This document shows, in pieces, positions 32,505 through 44,500 of a stretch of 64,000 nt of DNA. The translations under genes and the position numbers were made by a program. Each line of letters opens with the position of its first letter. Positions within the stretch are counted from its first letter, which is position 1. Source of the stretch: Saturnia japonica (taxonomy: Eukaryota; Arthropoda; Insecta; Lepidoptera; Saturniidae); contig CM065318.1 in NCBI GenBank assembly GCA_033032175.1, forward strand, positions 3,596,001-3,660,000, given 5' to 3'. The notes under the pieces are model-generated. The model made no database searches. It was given only the letters and a program-made list of their open reading frames with translations, and was not told where the DNA came from.

Positions 32505-35500
32505 GTAAGTTAATTAATTTACTGTCTACTATATGTCTATCTTCTAAGGAACACCCACAATAAGCATTTTTGTCTTTAAAATAGCCGGGAGTGGAGGAGC
32601 AAGATTCTCACAAATGCATTTTGCTAGGTTTTTTTATGTCTACAATTATTTCGTACATTAATTTGCTATATCTCTTATGGTTTACTCGGCGTAATCCATT
32701 TAAGCGCCCGAATTGTTTCACCATAACCAGTTTTTTTTGTGCGGAATCTTAATTCTTTTTCTAAAATAAAAGTAGCCTAAGTTACTCTCTTTAACATCAG
32801 CTATCTATCTACCAGTGAAAGTCCCGTCAAAATAGGTCCAACCGTTTCTCAGATTACGCGGAACAAACAGACAGACAGACAGACTGACAAAAAAAAATTA
32901 AAATGGGTTTTTTGTTATAGCTATCGTATAAACTTTCTATGTATTTAGTAAAAAGCTGTTATTTTGCATTTACAAACAGACACTTCAATTTTATTAATTG
33001 CATAGATGTGAATTACTGTTATTATCTTTTTTTATTTTAATCGTGTAAAAATAATTTAACGTTGATCCATGGATTTAGATCTCTCGGTGGTTACCGTTTT
33101 GTGTTGACTGTGGTGTGCTTACCATAAGGGAGATTACCGTCAATGTACTATATATATACCGAGCTATTATAAAAATACAAAATCAAAAAGTAAATATATT
33201 TTTATTATTTTGTAATTTGTTTAAAGTTTTGGTTCGGAGTTTTTTTTTATTGGCAAGCGGCATAAATATTTTGAAGTTGTTTATTTTGTTACACGAAAGA
33301 AGTATATAACTAACTTCTTACGTACGTACGTTCTTCTTATATTATAAGTACACACCTTTTTTTTTGTTTTACAAAAAGGCCTAAAACAATTTAAAAAAAG
33401 CCAAATAAGTTTATCATTATAATAAGCTTTAATAAAACATTGATGTATTGTGATGTGTGTGCAGGCGAAATTGTAATTTATCATCATAATATTATATTTG
33501 AATTAGGATACACAAGATGCAAAATGTACCTATAATTTTCAACTACACTGAGAATGCGTAGAAATAAAAACATCGTTTTAAATCCAGAGTATGGTGATAG
33601 GGCGTTTTCTAATGTCTGCCTGGCTAGCTACCATCCTCAAGCTAAAATCCTGTCGCCAAGACCTTGTTGAGAGACAGTTCCTCCACAAGGCTTAGCGTGT
33701 TACCATCTTGGGCCACATCGTCACATAACATCACGTGAGATTTTGATCAAACGCTAAAACCTATAAAGACTTTTTAAAAAGGATCCCGGTCTCATTGAAA
33801 TAATAAAGGGATGAGGGATTATCAAAAAACAGTCGACCTAAAATTGGTTATCGAAAACGTTCCTAGCATTACATAAAAAACTTTATTTTGTTAATTTTCA
33901 CTGTTGAAATTTAGACGTTCTAATAGGAATTCGACTATTATAGGGAGCAAATACCTTAGAAAATCAAATTCGAATTAAAAAGATATGTATTCAAAATGAG
34001 GGTTTTTATAAATGTTTCTGTAAAAACTTTTATTTTATTGACTCGACATCCCATCGATCAGTCTCATATTTTGTTCCTTCTTGACTCGAGCAAATTGTAG
34101 TGCATTTTTTTGATCGTCATTGTCACAAGTCAAACTTATTGTTTTGAATTTATTTAAATTGTGATAGTTATCTGAAATAGGTAGAGAATTTTGTCATTAT
34201 TCGTATAAAATACTTGTGATTAATTCTTTTCTTATTTATTTTCTACTTGTTTATACATATTCATAGCAATTACTGCGCTGCTGTGCAGTGTGCAGACGTT
34301 CAGTTCCTTTGGTCACGATTACGAGAGGACTGCCCTAGGCGATGCCATTGATAAAACCTCTATGAAATTCCTTAAGGTTCGATATTTTTTATATTTTAAA
34401 AGTAAATCTACTGTAATAATGATTTTCAAAATACATATATTATACCCAGTTTTAGTAAAGCGGCCACGGCTATGTCAAAATCTTAGATTACGTTGAATAA
34501 TATGATGTGCCTTACTTGAAGATTTTTGTTCTTAATTTACTTCAAAAAGCGGTCATCATGCCTCTTTATGATACTTTCATTGCTATAGTAACATTGCTAA
34601 CATGCTAACATTGATATAGTATAGTATTTATTTATCAAGAATTGTTACGAACTATGACATAATAATTACATTAATGATATATTTACAAATTTTCTATTTA
34701 CTTGCAAATTTACAAGCAAGTAACTGCATTTGAAATCTTCCTTTTTAGGAAGCATATACGTCTGGGCAGGACAAGAATATTGTGTCTTCACCACTAGGTG
34801 TGATGTTACTATTGTCTCTCTACAACGCAGGAGCTAGTGAAGGAAGCCGTGAAGAGATTACCAAGCTATTGGGCGGTGGAGACTATAGCCAGGTTAATAA
34901 AATCGCACTAAATATTATACTACATTTATTAGTAGATGTGTTTAAATTGTGCTTAAGTGTACAATACCTGGGGGCCTAACCAAGTTGTCTTTCTACAATC
35001 GTTAACGCTAATCTAAGAAGCGGAAATATTTTTGGATTTGACATACCTGATAACGTGATTTAACTTTATGATGTAAATTGTATAGCAAAGAAAATCAACA
35101 AAATGATACGTACACTAATATATTTCGTTTTTGATCTCAACATAATCAACCTATTGACGATCTGTACTAGACTGTTCTATGATATGAATATACTCATACA
35201 GTGTTTACATGGTTATATATTTTTGGCTTTTTATTTATGTACTTAGAACTTAATAAAAAATTATAATATTAATATTTCCTCTACCCTCGATCCTTAGTTT
35301 AGATGTTTCGTTATATTAACTTTAAATTAAGTTTTATTTAGATAACACGTAAAAGAAATTTATTTTATTCTTAAGCTCGTCAGCTCGTACAGCGGTTTAA
35401 GCAAAAATTTCTCGGAGGTGAACCCAGATTTCTTCACTCTAGCCAATAAAATCTATGTTGGGAACGAATATACTTTGAACGAAGAGTTCACGAAGACTGC

Positions 35501-38500
35501 CCATCAGTACCAAAGCGAGGTTGAAACTATTGACTTCAAAGATCCCGAAAATGCAGCTGAAATCATTAATCAGTGGGTAAGAAGACACTTTTTTATTACT
35601 CGCCATAATCCTTAATGCTAGCATAAGTGAATGAATTATGTTTGGCTTGAGATATCCTTTGAAATCCAATAAGTTACATAAAAATGACGTGATAAGATAC
35701 TTTTTTGTACCAATTGTCAAAAATAAACGAAATGACACTATTTTCAGGCAAATGAGAAGACCGATGGACATATCAAGTCTCCAGTCAAAGCTGATTCCAT
35801 AGATCCAAGTGCAGCTGCCGTACTCTTCAATGTTATATTCTTCCAGGTGATATAATGTTTATAAATATCAACATACTAAATAAAAAACGTGATGATTCCT
35901 TTTCACCAGTTACAAATCACAGCCTTCATGAAAGAAAGACTTATTGGCCTGATAAGACTGGCCTTTAAGATTTAACAAAGGATTGAAGAAAATCCAAACC
36001 TGCAATAAAATCTTTGATATTCTCCAGGGACACTGGCACGTGCCTTTCAACGCTAGCGAGACTGAAGACAAAGATTTCCACGTGGACTCTGAAACGATAG
36101 TGAAGAAACCTACCATGCGTTTATTCATGCCGTTATTTTACACTGAGAATAAAGAGCTGGGAGCACGGGTGAGTTTATCTTTTTACCATTCAACTGCTGA
36201 TTAAAAGGTATTTAAGTGACAGGGCGTTTATTGTAATCCATCTCTTTGCTTACTGCAGGAAAAAACTTAAGAGTAGGTATTAATCATTAAGTTACCTTTA
36301 GCTATGATAAATAATAGATACAATCTGTTTAATATGTTGACAATCTTTTCGCTAGTCCAATACTATTGAGTAAGCAATTCTTGTATTTATGTATATGTAT
36401 ATATATATTAGCTGTGCCCACGGCTCCGCTGGCGTGGACTAAAGAATGCCGTCGGTCAAGCGTACGCACGTATGGTTACTGCCCACGCTCCAATCCACGG
36501 CGCGACAAAAATGCTTATTTTGGGATTTGTGGGTGATCCTTAGAAGATATACATATCAATGCAATTGCTGACTTTTTATAGGTTTTTTTAGATCTTTTTT
36601 TATTTAGTACATTACTTTGATATATATATATATTGTGGTTTACTCAGCGTAGCTATTTAAGCGTCCCAAAAGCGTCTGCTATACGAATTGGTTCACCATT
36701 ATCGTCCCTGCTTATTTCATATATTACAAAATGTATCCTATATCATGTATATTATATCCTTTATGAACAGTTAAATAAAAATCAGACAAATGTTTTGTAT
36801 TTTAGCATTATTTTTGTATATTTTATATATTTCATGGATTGTTTTGGTTCCTAAATTGTAAACTATATTTTATTTACTTATATCAAGGCTTCTTTGTATA
36901 CAACAAGGTTTTTTAAATAAGTAATGGGTAAAAGCCTATAAACCAATTTCTATTGGAACTGACACGCGAACATGCGTTAAATACATATTTATCCATATGA
37001 AACTGCATGGCTGCTGGAGGTCAACTGCAGCAATTTTCAGGGTTTGGGCCTTCTTTACTGTCATAGCTGTAAATTCAGGTGCTAACAGAAACACAATGTA
37101 TGCGTAACTGATTTATTGCAAAGAGCAGTATATTTACATATAACATTATTTACGAATACCGTCACTAACATATATCACAATTTCCTCCCCTTAAGTTATG
37201 TTGAATTTATATAGAGGTACAATTAATAGTTAAATATCCAACCCTTTCCCTCGAGGGCAAAGAGAACAAACAATACACATTCAAGCTACCATTGATTTTG
37301 ACAAACATAATATGTTGGTATATCTATATATAGAAATTATCTAGACAAGTAGATACATGATCGTTATGATATGATACATCAATACGAGAATTATTACCAA
37401 AAGTATCGCTCATGAAGCTACGCTTTGACTTGACTCAAACAAAAACGATATAACTACATTACCTATACATAAAATAAAATAAAATAGCTAAAAGAAAATA
37501 AAACAGTTAGACCAAAAGTGTGAAACAAAGTGTTTCCCCTTTCAAATAGTATACTGTATCTCATTTACTTTCTGTTTTTGGGGGAACGAAAATTATATCT
37601 AGCGTTTGGACTGTCTACAGGTGGTGCGAGCAGATGGCAATGGTAATGGGTTATCTGTATCATGCTGCATTGATTCTTTATTGGGTGATATTAACTTGTC
37701 CGTTGTATCTGGAGGCTGTACGGCAACGTCTTATTATCATTTTCAGTATCAGTAGTAATAGTCGCTGATAGAACTGTGTTTTCTGTGTTGTGACACAACT
37801 TGATCCATATGTTTCCGTAGATATTCACGTTGTAGGAATCCTTTGACAACTATAATATGTTACAGCTCCTGTACGCTCCAATACCATTCCCGGTTTCCAC
37901 TTTTTACAGGAATCCTTTGAAAAATCTCGAATAAATACTACTTATACTAATAATACTGCGCTCCGCTGTACAGCTACGAAGCATGTGCAGACGAGTGCGT
38001 AACGTCCTACCCAACATTGCCATAGATGGTGCTTTTTGCGTGGTGGCATGTTCAGTATTACGATATTGTATAAGAAATTTACATAATGCTCTTTCAATAT
38101 TCTCACCTTGAAGTTTCGCTTTCTTTATGGTTTTTTTTTACAGTCTTTACGGCGTTCTCAGCGGCGCTATTACTAGCTGGATGGTAAGGAGGCGTGACAA
38201 TATGCTTAACTCCATTTCGACGAAGAAATAATACAAATTCTTCGGAAGTGAATGGCGGCCCACCATCACTGACGATCTGTTTAGGCAGACCAAATCTAGC
38301 AAAACATTCCCTGAGCTTAGCAATAACTAAAGAAGCTGTAGTTCCGGTTTTCATAACAAATACTTCAATCCATTTTGAATGGGAATCAATAACAAGGAAG
38401 TAGTAAATACCATTAAATTGTAAAAAATCTATGTGGAGTCTACTCCATGGCTCTGTTGGCCATAAATACGGAACCGGCGCGGCTCGCGTTGGCGCATCTT

Positions 38501-41500
38501 GTACTGTAGCACACGGCATGCAAGCTCGGGCACGTACTTCGATGTCTTTATCTATGTTAGGCCACCACACGTAATTACTTGCAATTTGCTTCATACGTAC
38601 TATACCTTGATATCCCGCGTGTAATTCGTCTAAAATGTGTGCGCGTAACGCACCCGGTATAACAACCCTGTAACCCCAAATAATACACCCATGGTCGATA
38701 TGTAGACTTTCTTTTCTATGAAAAAACGGTTTTTCGTATTCCAGTTCTACATTATCTGGCCAACCACTCATGATGTATCCAAATATTTGGCGCAGTACTA
38801 AGCCTTTTTTTGTTTCGTTAGCCACGTCCTTGTGGCTTAAAGGAAACGTATCTTCCACAAAATGTAAATATGCCGCATCATTCTTTATTTCTAATTCCCT
38901 TTTTGTCTTAACTGGGAGTCGAGATAACGCATCCGCATTACTATTGCGATCTGAAGGTACAAACTTAATATCAAAATTATAAGCGGATAATTTAACAGCA
39001 AATCTTTGTAGTCGACTAGCTGCAGTTAAAGGAATTCCCTTTTTTCCCCAAAAATATAACTTAAAGCCTGGTGGTCTGTTTTGAGAGTGAAATGAATGCG
39101 TATACAATCGCGAGTGCTTCTTTATCGACCTGACTGTAACGGCGCTCAGTATCAGTGAGCGTACGTGAAGCGCAACAAACTAGCGCTCTGAGCCGTCCGG
39201 ATACGCATGTGATAGCACGGCACCCAGACCATACGAGCTGTTATCTACAGCTAATATAAGAGTCAAGGAAGCATTATAGTGTGCTAATACCGGTTCACGC
39301 ATAAGTATATCTTTAATAGCTTGAAAAGCCACATCGCATTCTTTAGTCCATTGCCATTTACTCCCCTTTTTGAGCAATCCGTAAAGTGGTTGCAGCGTTG
39401 TGCTCATATTAGAAACAAATCGCGCATAGTAATTACTTAACCCTAATACGGCTCGTAACTGCGATATGTTCTGTGGTACCGGGGCCTTACTAATCGCGTC
39501 TACTTTACGTTTATCGGTGTGCAATCCCTCCTTATTAATTGTATACCTGAGGTAAAAAACCTCATCTTTAAAAAATTCACACTTTTCAAATTTAAGTCTT
39601 AAACCTGCAGCCTGAAGTCGAGACAAATCAGCTCTTAAATTAGACATGTGTTCTGATCGCAATCGACCAGTCACGCAAATATCGTCTAAGAAACATACAA
39701 CCCCCTTACCAACTAAGCCACTTAACACATCTTCAATTAATTTTTGAAACATTTCGGGTAAACATTTTAATCCGAAAGGTGCCCTGCGATACACAAACGT
39801 GCAGATATGCGTTGTAATCGCGGTTAAATGCTGTGAACCTTCATCAAGTACACATTGTAAATAAGCGTTTTAAGGTCTATTTTACTATACTGCTCACCCG
39901 CGCTCAGTGCTGCGAACAGTTGCTCGACCCTTGGTAAAGGATAATGAAAATCTTTTAAAACTTTATTAAGGGTAATTTTGTAGTCCCCACATATTCTAAT
40001 TGTACCATCCCGCTTAATAACCGGAACAATAGGTGTTCCGTAGTCCGATTGCTCAACTTTATAAATCACTTGTTCACGCTCTAATCTTTCAAGTTCACGT
40101 TCGACTGGCGCACGGAGCGCGAGAGGGAGCGGGCGGGCTTTACAAAATATCGGCGTCTCGTCTTTTAAATATAATTTAATACTATTACTTTTACAGGTGC
40201 CTAATCCTGACATAAATACGTCCGCGAATTCAGATTTAAGTTGTGAGATAATAGAATTATCGTCTTTAGATAAATAATATAAATTGATTGATTTTAAATG
40301 TAATTTACGAAGCCAGCGGCGACCAAGTAGCGGCGCTCCGCCGCTTTCAATAATAAACAACGGCAGAACAACCGGTGCGGCGTTGCCGTACTGAACGTGC
40401 ACATTAATATAACCCAAAGAGTTAATCGCTTGACCGATATAGGAACGAAACTTGTTTTTTTTTTCATGAATTATACGTAAATATGAAAAATGTTTATCGT
40501 AAAATGACTTACTTACGGCCGATATTTTACTGCCCGTGTCTACTTCGAAACAAAATTCCTTATTATCTAACAGTAACATAATACTATATGGAACGTCCTT
40601 AATATCATTTTTAATTGATAACACTTGACCTAACATGTCACTTGAGTCGCTATCGATATCGGACTCATTAATAACATTTTGGTACCTGTGCTTGCCGACA
40701 TCCTTTTTAACTTTTGAGCACATCACTGCTAGGTGTCCTTGCACACCACAATTATCACAAATAAACTTAATAAACATGCACTTGTTTAGCGCGTGCGCTC
40801 CCTTACCGCAGCGCCTGCTGGCGCGACCGCGCCGGCGCATATCCGCGGGCGCGTTCGGCGCCACACGATGTAGCCCAGCCGCGTGCTCGCCCTGCGCGAG
40901 TTCCGCCCGGCCGGTCCTCGCCAACAGCGCGACCCCGGCTGCGGCCTCGCCCGCATTCCGCTCAGCCGCCTCCAGCGCGAGCGCCAGCTCCACTGCCTTC
41001 TTGTAGTCCAACGTTGGTTCCGCGAATAGACGCGATCGCATGTTCTCACACCGCAGTCCAGACACGAATTGATCCCGAATATTAACTTCGAGAGTCGCGC
41101 CAAAATTACAATGTACTGCGAGGTGCTTAAGACTCTGCAAAAACATATTAATCGATTCGCCCTCCGCTTGCCGCCGTTGACGAAAGGTGTGTCTTTCTGC
41201 AATCTCCGATCGTTTGGGTTCTAAGTGACCGGTTACTAATTTTACGAGCTCTTCGAATTGTTTATCTTCAGGATAAAGTGGAGCACATAGGTCGCACATC
41301 AGTTGGTATGTCGGTGCACCTACGTGCGTCAGCAATGTAGCCACGTGTAACTCACTTTTTATATCGTTTAATAAAACGAACTGTTTCACTAATCTTATAT
41401 ATGCTGACCACTGTGCACCTCCCTCGAGGCCGAATTCGTGTAGTTTTCCGAAGGGCATCGTTAAATAATCATAATTCGTCGACAACGTAAATTAGGGTGC

Positions 41501-44500
41501 TAACAGAAACACAATGTATGCGGAACTGATTTATTGCAAATAGCGGTATATCTACATATAACATTATTTACGAATACCGTCACTAACATATATCACAATA
41601 GCAAAAAAAAATAATGATTGGAAATAGGCGCTTGGGAAATTAGTTAAATGTGCCCAAATACACATAAGGAAAGGATAGTATTTCATTTAGTTACTTAAAA
41701 ACTCGATGGAAAGATCGATTATTATGGTGCCCATACTTATTACAATATTATGTTACAAATCCCTACATATATATTGTAAATACGAACTCGAAGAGCAAAA
41801 CGAAAAAAGATAGATTTTTTGTGAATCGACTCATCAGATATCGATTCAAATTGATTTGAAAATTGATATTTGTTGGAAAGAAAGAAAGGAATGGTAGATA
41901 GTGGTCCAATAATCCTAGTACCTGGATATCTTTAAAAGTTAGTATTGAAGGACCTTTACTTTTTGTTTGTTGTATCAGCATAATGTTTACCTGGTATGTA
42001 GTATGAAATTCTGAAATTTGGTACTTGTACCAGGAACCTGGTACGTCTAGCATCTCTATTCTCTAATGTCAGGTATACACACTGTACGCACGAACGCCAC
42101 GAAGAGTTTTTGGCGGGATCTTGAAGTGACATATAATGCTTTTATTTTTAATTCATTAACATCGGTTTTTTGACCCTTTATTATGTAATATTGGTGGCAT
42201 TTTGCGAGATATAGTTTGCGTGTTGAAGTTAGTTACGGTTGTCAAGCAATGAAGTTAATTACGATAGATAAGAAGTGAAGTTAGGTAGTATTGTTAATCT
42301 GTGAAGTTAGTCGCGATATAGTACACTATGGTACAAGTGTGTAATGTTGGTGATTACCGCTGAGGCACCATTGAGACCTGAGCCGTTAGGTGAGGCCGTG
42401 AGGGTCTTAAGAGAGCCGAGGACGGTAATCACCAATACACACGTGTATCATACGACGTTTTTTAACACACTTGTGAAGAAAATAATAATAAAAAATCATT
42501 TTTCCTTGGAGTTTTCAGGTAGTAAACTTTGCATAACGTTAAGGGCTTCACATCTTATATCGGGTGGTGTACAACATAAATCATTTTCTTCATAACTAGT
42601 ACTTGTAGACATTTTAATTAATAAATAACTAAAATTTCAACAGTGACAACGAGTTGTGAATTTTTTTCGCTATGGCGGGAAAAATTAATCAGTTTGCGCG
42701 CGTATCTAACAATGGCGATCGGCCATAGACTAAAGGAATGAGGTTTCTTTTTTTTTGCTTTCCGCAGATAGCGCTTTATCCACGAATAAAATGGGGAATT
42801 TAAAGTTTTCTTTATTACAGAGAAAACAAAAGTTATATTTCAGTGAAAGTTTTATTTATTAAACACGTACAAGTTGAAATTATCTATTTAAATACGAAGT
42901 TGTATGAAATGAGCAAGCAATAGGTACATTAATTTATTTGTTCTATTGATCATTATCTTTTTTGTATCGAAACTTTTTTAAGAACAAAGCAACTCGACCA
43001 ATAAAAAAAAAACTCTATAACTCACTTGTGAATAATAGCAATGAAAAAGTCACAGTTTGATTAGAGGTGTCATTATGTGCCTAATTGCGATGATATTAGA
43101 GCCACTTTATGAGCAAGTGTGTTGAAAAAAAATATAATCACGGAACGGTCGTGTTTCATTGTATAGCAACAGCTAGCATCTTTTAAAGAAATCAAATATT
43201 ACACATCAACATGGGAAGTGTATTATTATAAATAAAAAGTGAAAATCGTGCATTTTGAGATGTTACACAAACTCCATAGATTTTTCTGACAAGAGAGCCA
43301 GCATCTAGAGAGAAAAACTCACTATGTATATTGGAAAATTTTGCGAAGGCTTAAAATTAAAAAACATTGATACTGGCAAGTGCTTTTTACGGCGCCAAAA
43401 AAAAAAGAAGAAGAAGAACGCCACGAACAGGGCTACCAACTCGTATCACTGTTTGGTGCTAAATGACATCACAAATGACAAATGAAGAAGACGAATGACA
43501 AATAAAAAACAGCTCAATTTCCAACAATGTTTCTGAAAATGTAGTGTTTAAACATTAAAATATTAATTACTTATAGCAACCCGCCCCAGCTTTGCACGGG
43601 TAAACTTTACAAAGTGATGTACATATTTTATGTTTAAAAAGTCTGATTTAAGAGTTTATCGCTTTAATATTAATAGATCAGAACTGCCTTATTAGCCTAG
43701 TGGACCTAGGTTCGATTCCCAAGTCGGACAAAGTGTTATTGGTTTTTTATATGAAATTCTCAATGTATGAAGTGCTATATAGTTTCTGTATATATGTTGA
43801 CAACAGTGCGCTCGTATCTTGCTGCTACTCGCCACCCGCGGCGGTAATTCGTAGTTTATTTTAAACACAAAAATGCATGTTGTCGAAGATCCTTAGTAGA
43901 TAGACATATACTTCCTATCGGTGAGGTTTTTGTAGTTCTTTTTAAGATCTACAATTACTAGTACATCAATTTGATACATCTCTTATGGTTTACTCAGTGA
44001 AAACCCCAAAAGCGTCTTTTTTCTGAATTTATTCACCATAATCATCACTGCTTATTAGTTACTTAACTTAATGTAATAAAATGTGTCCTATAACTTGGCT
44101 AGATAACATAGCTACGATATATAAACACAACCATGTAATTCTGATAAGTGATTTTTACGTGTATAGAACATAAACGAATAGACATACAGAGGGTCGTTGA
44201 GCTGTATAATATGTTTGGTTTCTCGGAAACAGCTCCAACGATATGAATAAAATTTTGTACTTGTGCCGCTTGTTCGTCTAGAAAATTATTTTTTAACCAT
44301 TCAGTGATCTTTGTTACCTTTTTCATTGTATTTTTAATCATTCTCTATGTGTGGAACTTTGTTTAGGAATATTTTTATTCGACAACTTGTTACAATGTAT
44401 CAGACGGTTTTCTGGTTGGTTAAAATGTGCTTTGTTAATAGATTTTAAGGAATAATTTGCTAATACTTTTGTTTAAAAGATGGTGGAACTGCCGTATAGG

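Larger units (their letters stand above)
37068..41597 (-). mobile_element. mag-like Ty3/gypsy retrotransposon
   Basis: 4.53 kb element read on the minus strand, bounded by 112-bp LTRs (41486-41597 and 37068-37179, about 105 of 112 identical by eye). It is flanked by a perfect 5-bp duplication ATAGC (37063-37067 and 41598-41602). The LTRs read TGTGATATATG to AATTTACA; the last bases of the 5' copy are changed to CG. A polypurine tract 'aaggggaggaaat' directly precedes the 3' LTR. Very short LTRs and this gag-pol layout fit the mag lineage known from silkworm. It sits in serpin intron 6 in antisense orientation. Several frameshifts make it inactive. Confidence 0.9.

Noticed and set aside
40635..41202. 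Two 120-140 codon frames overlapping the gypsy gag
   Set aside because: They are shadow frames of the GC-rich gag region; the gag frame itself carries the zinc knuckle and protease motifs.
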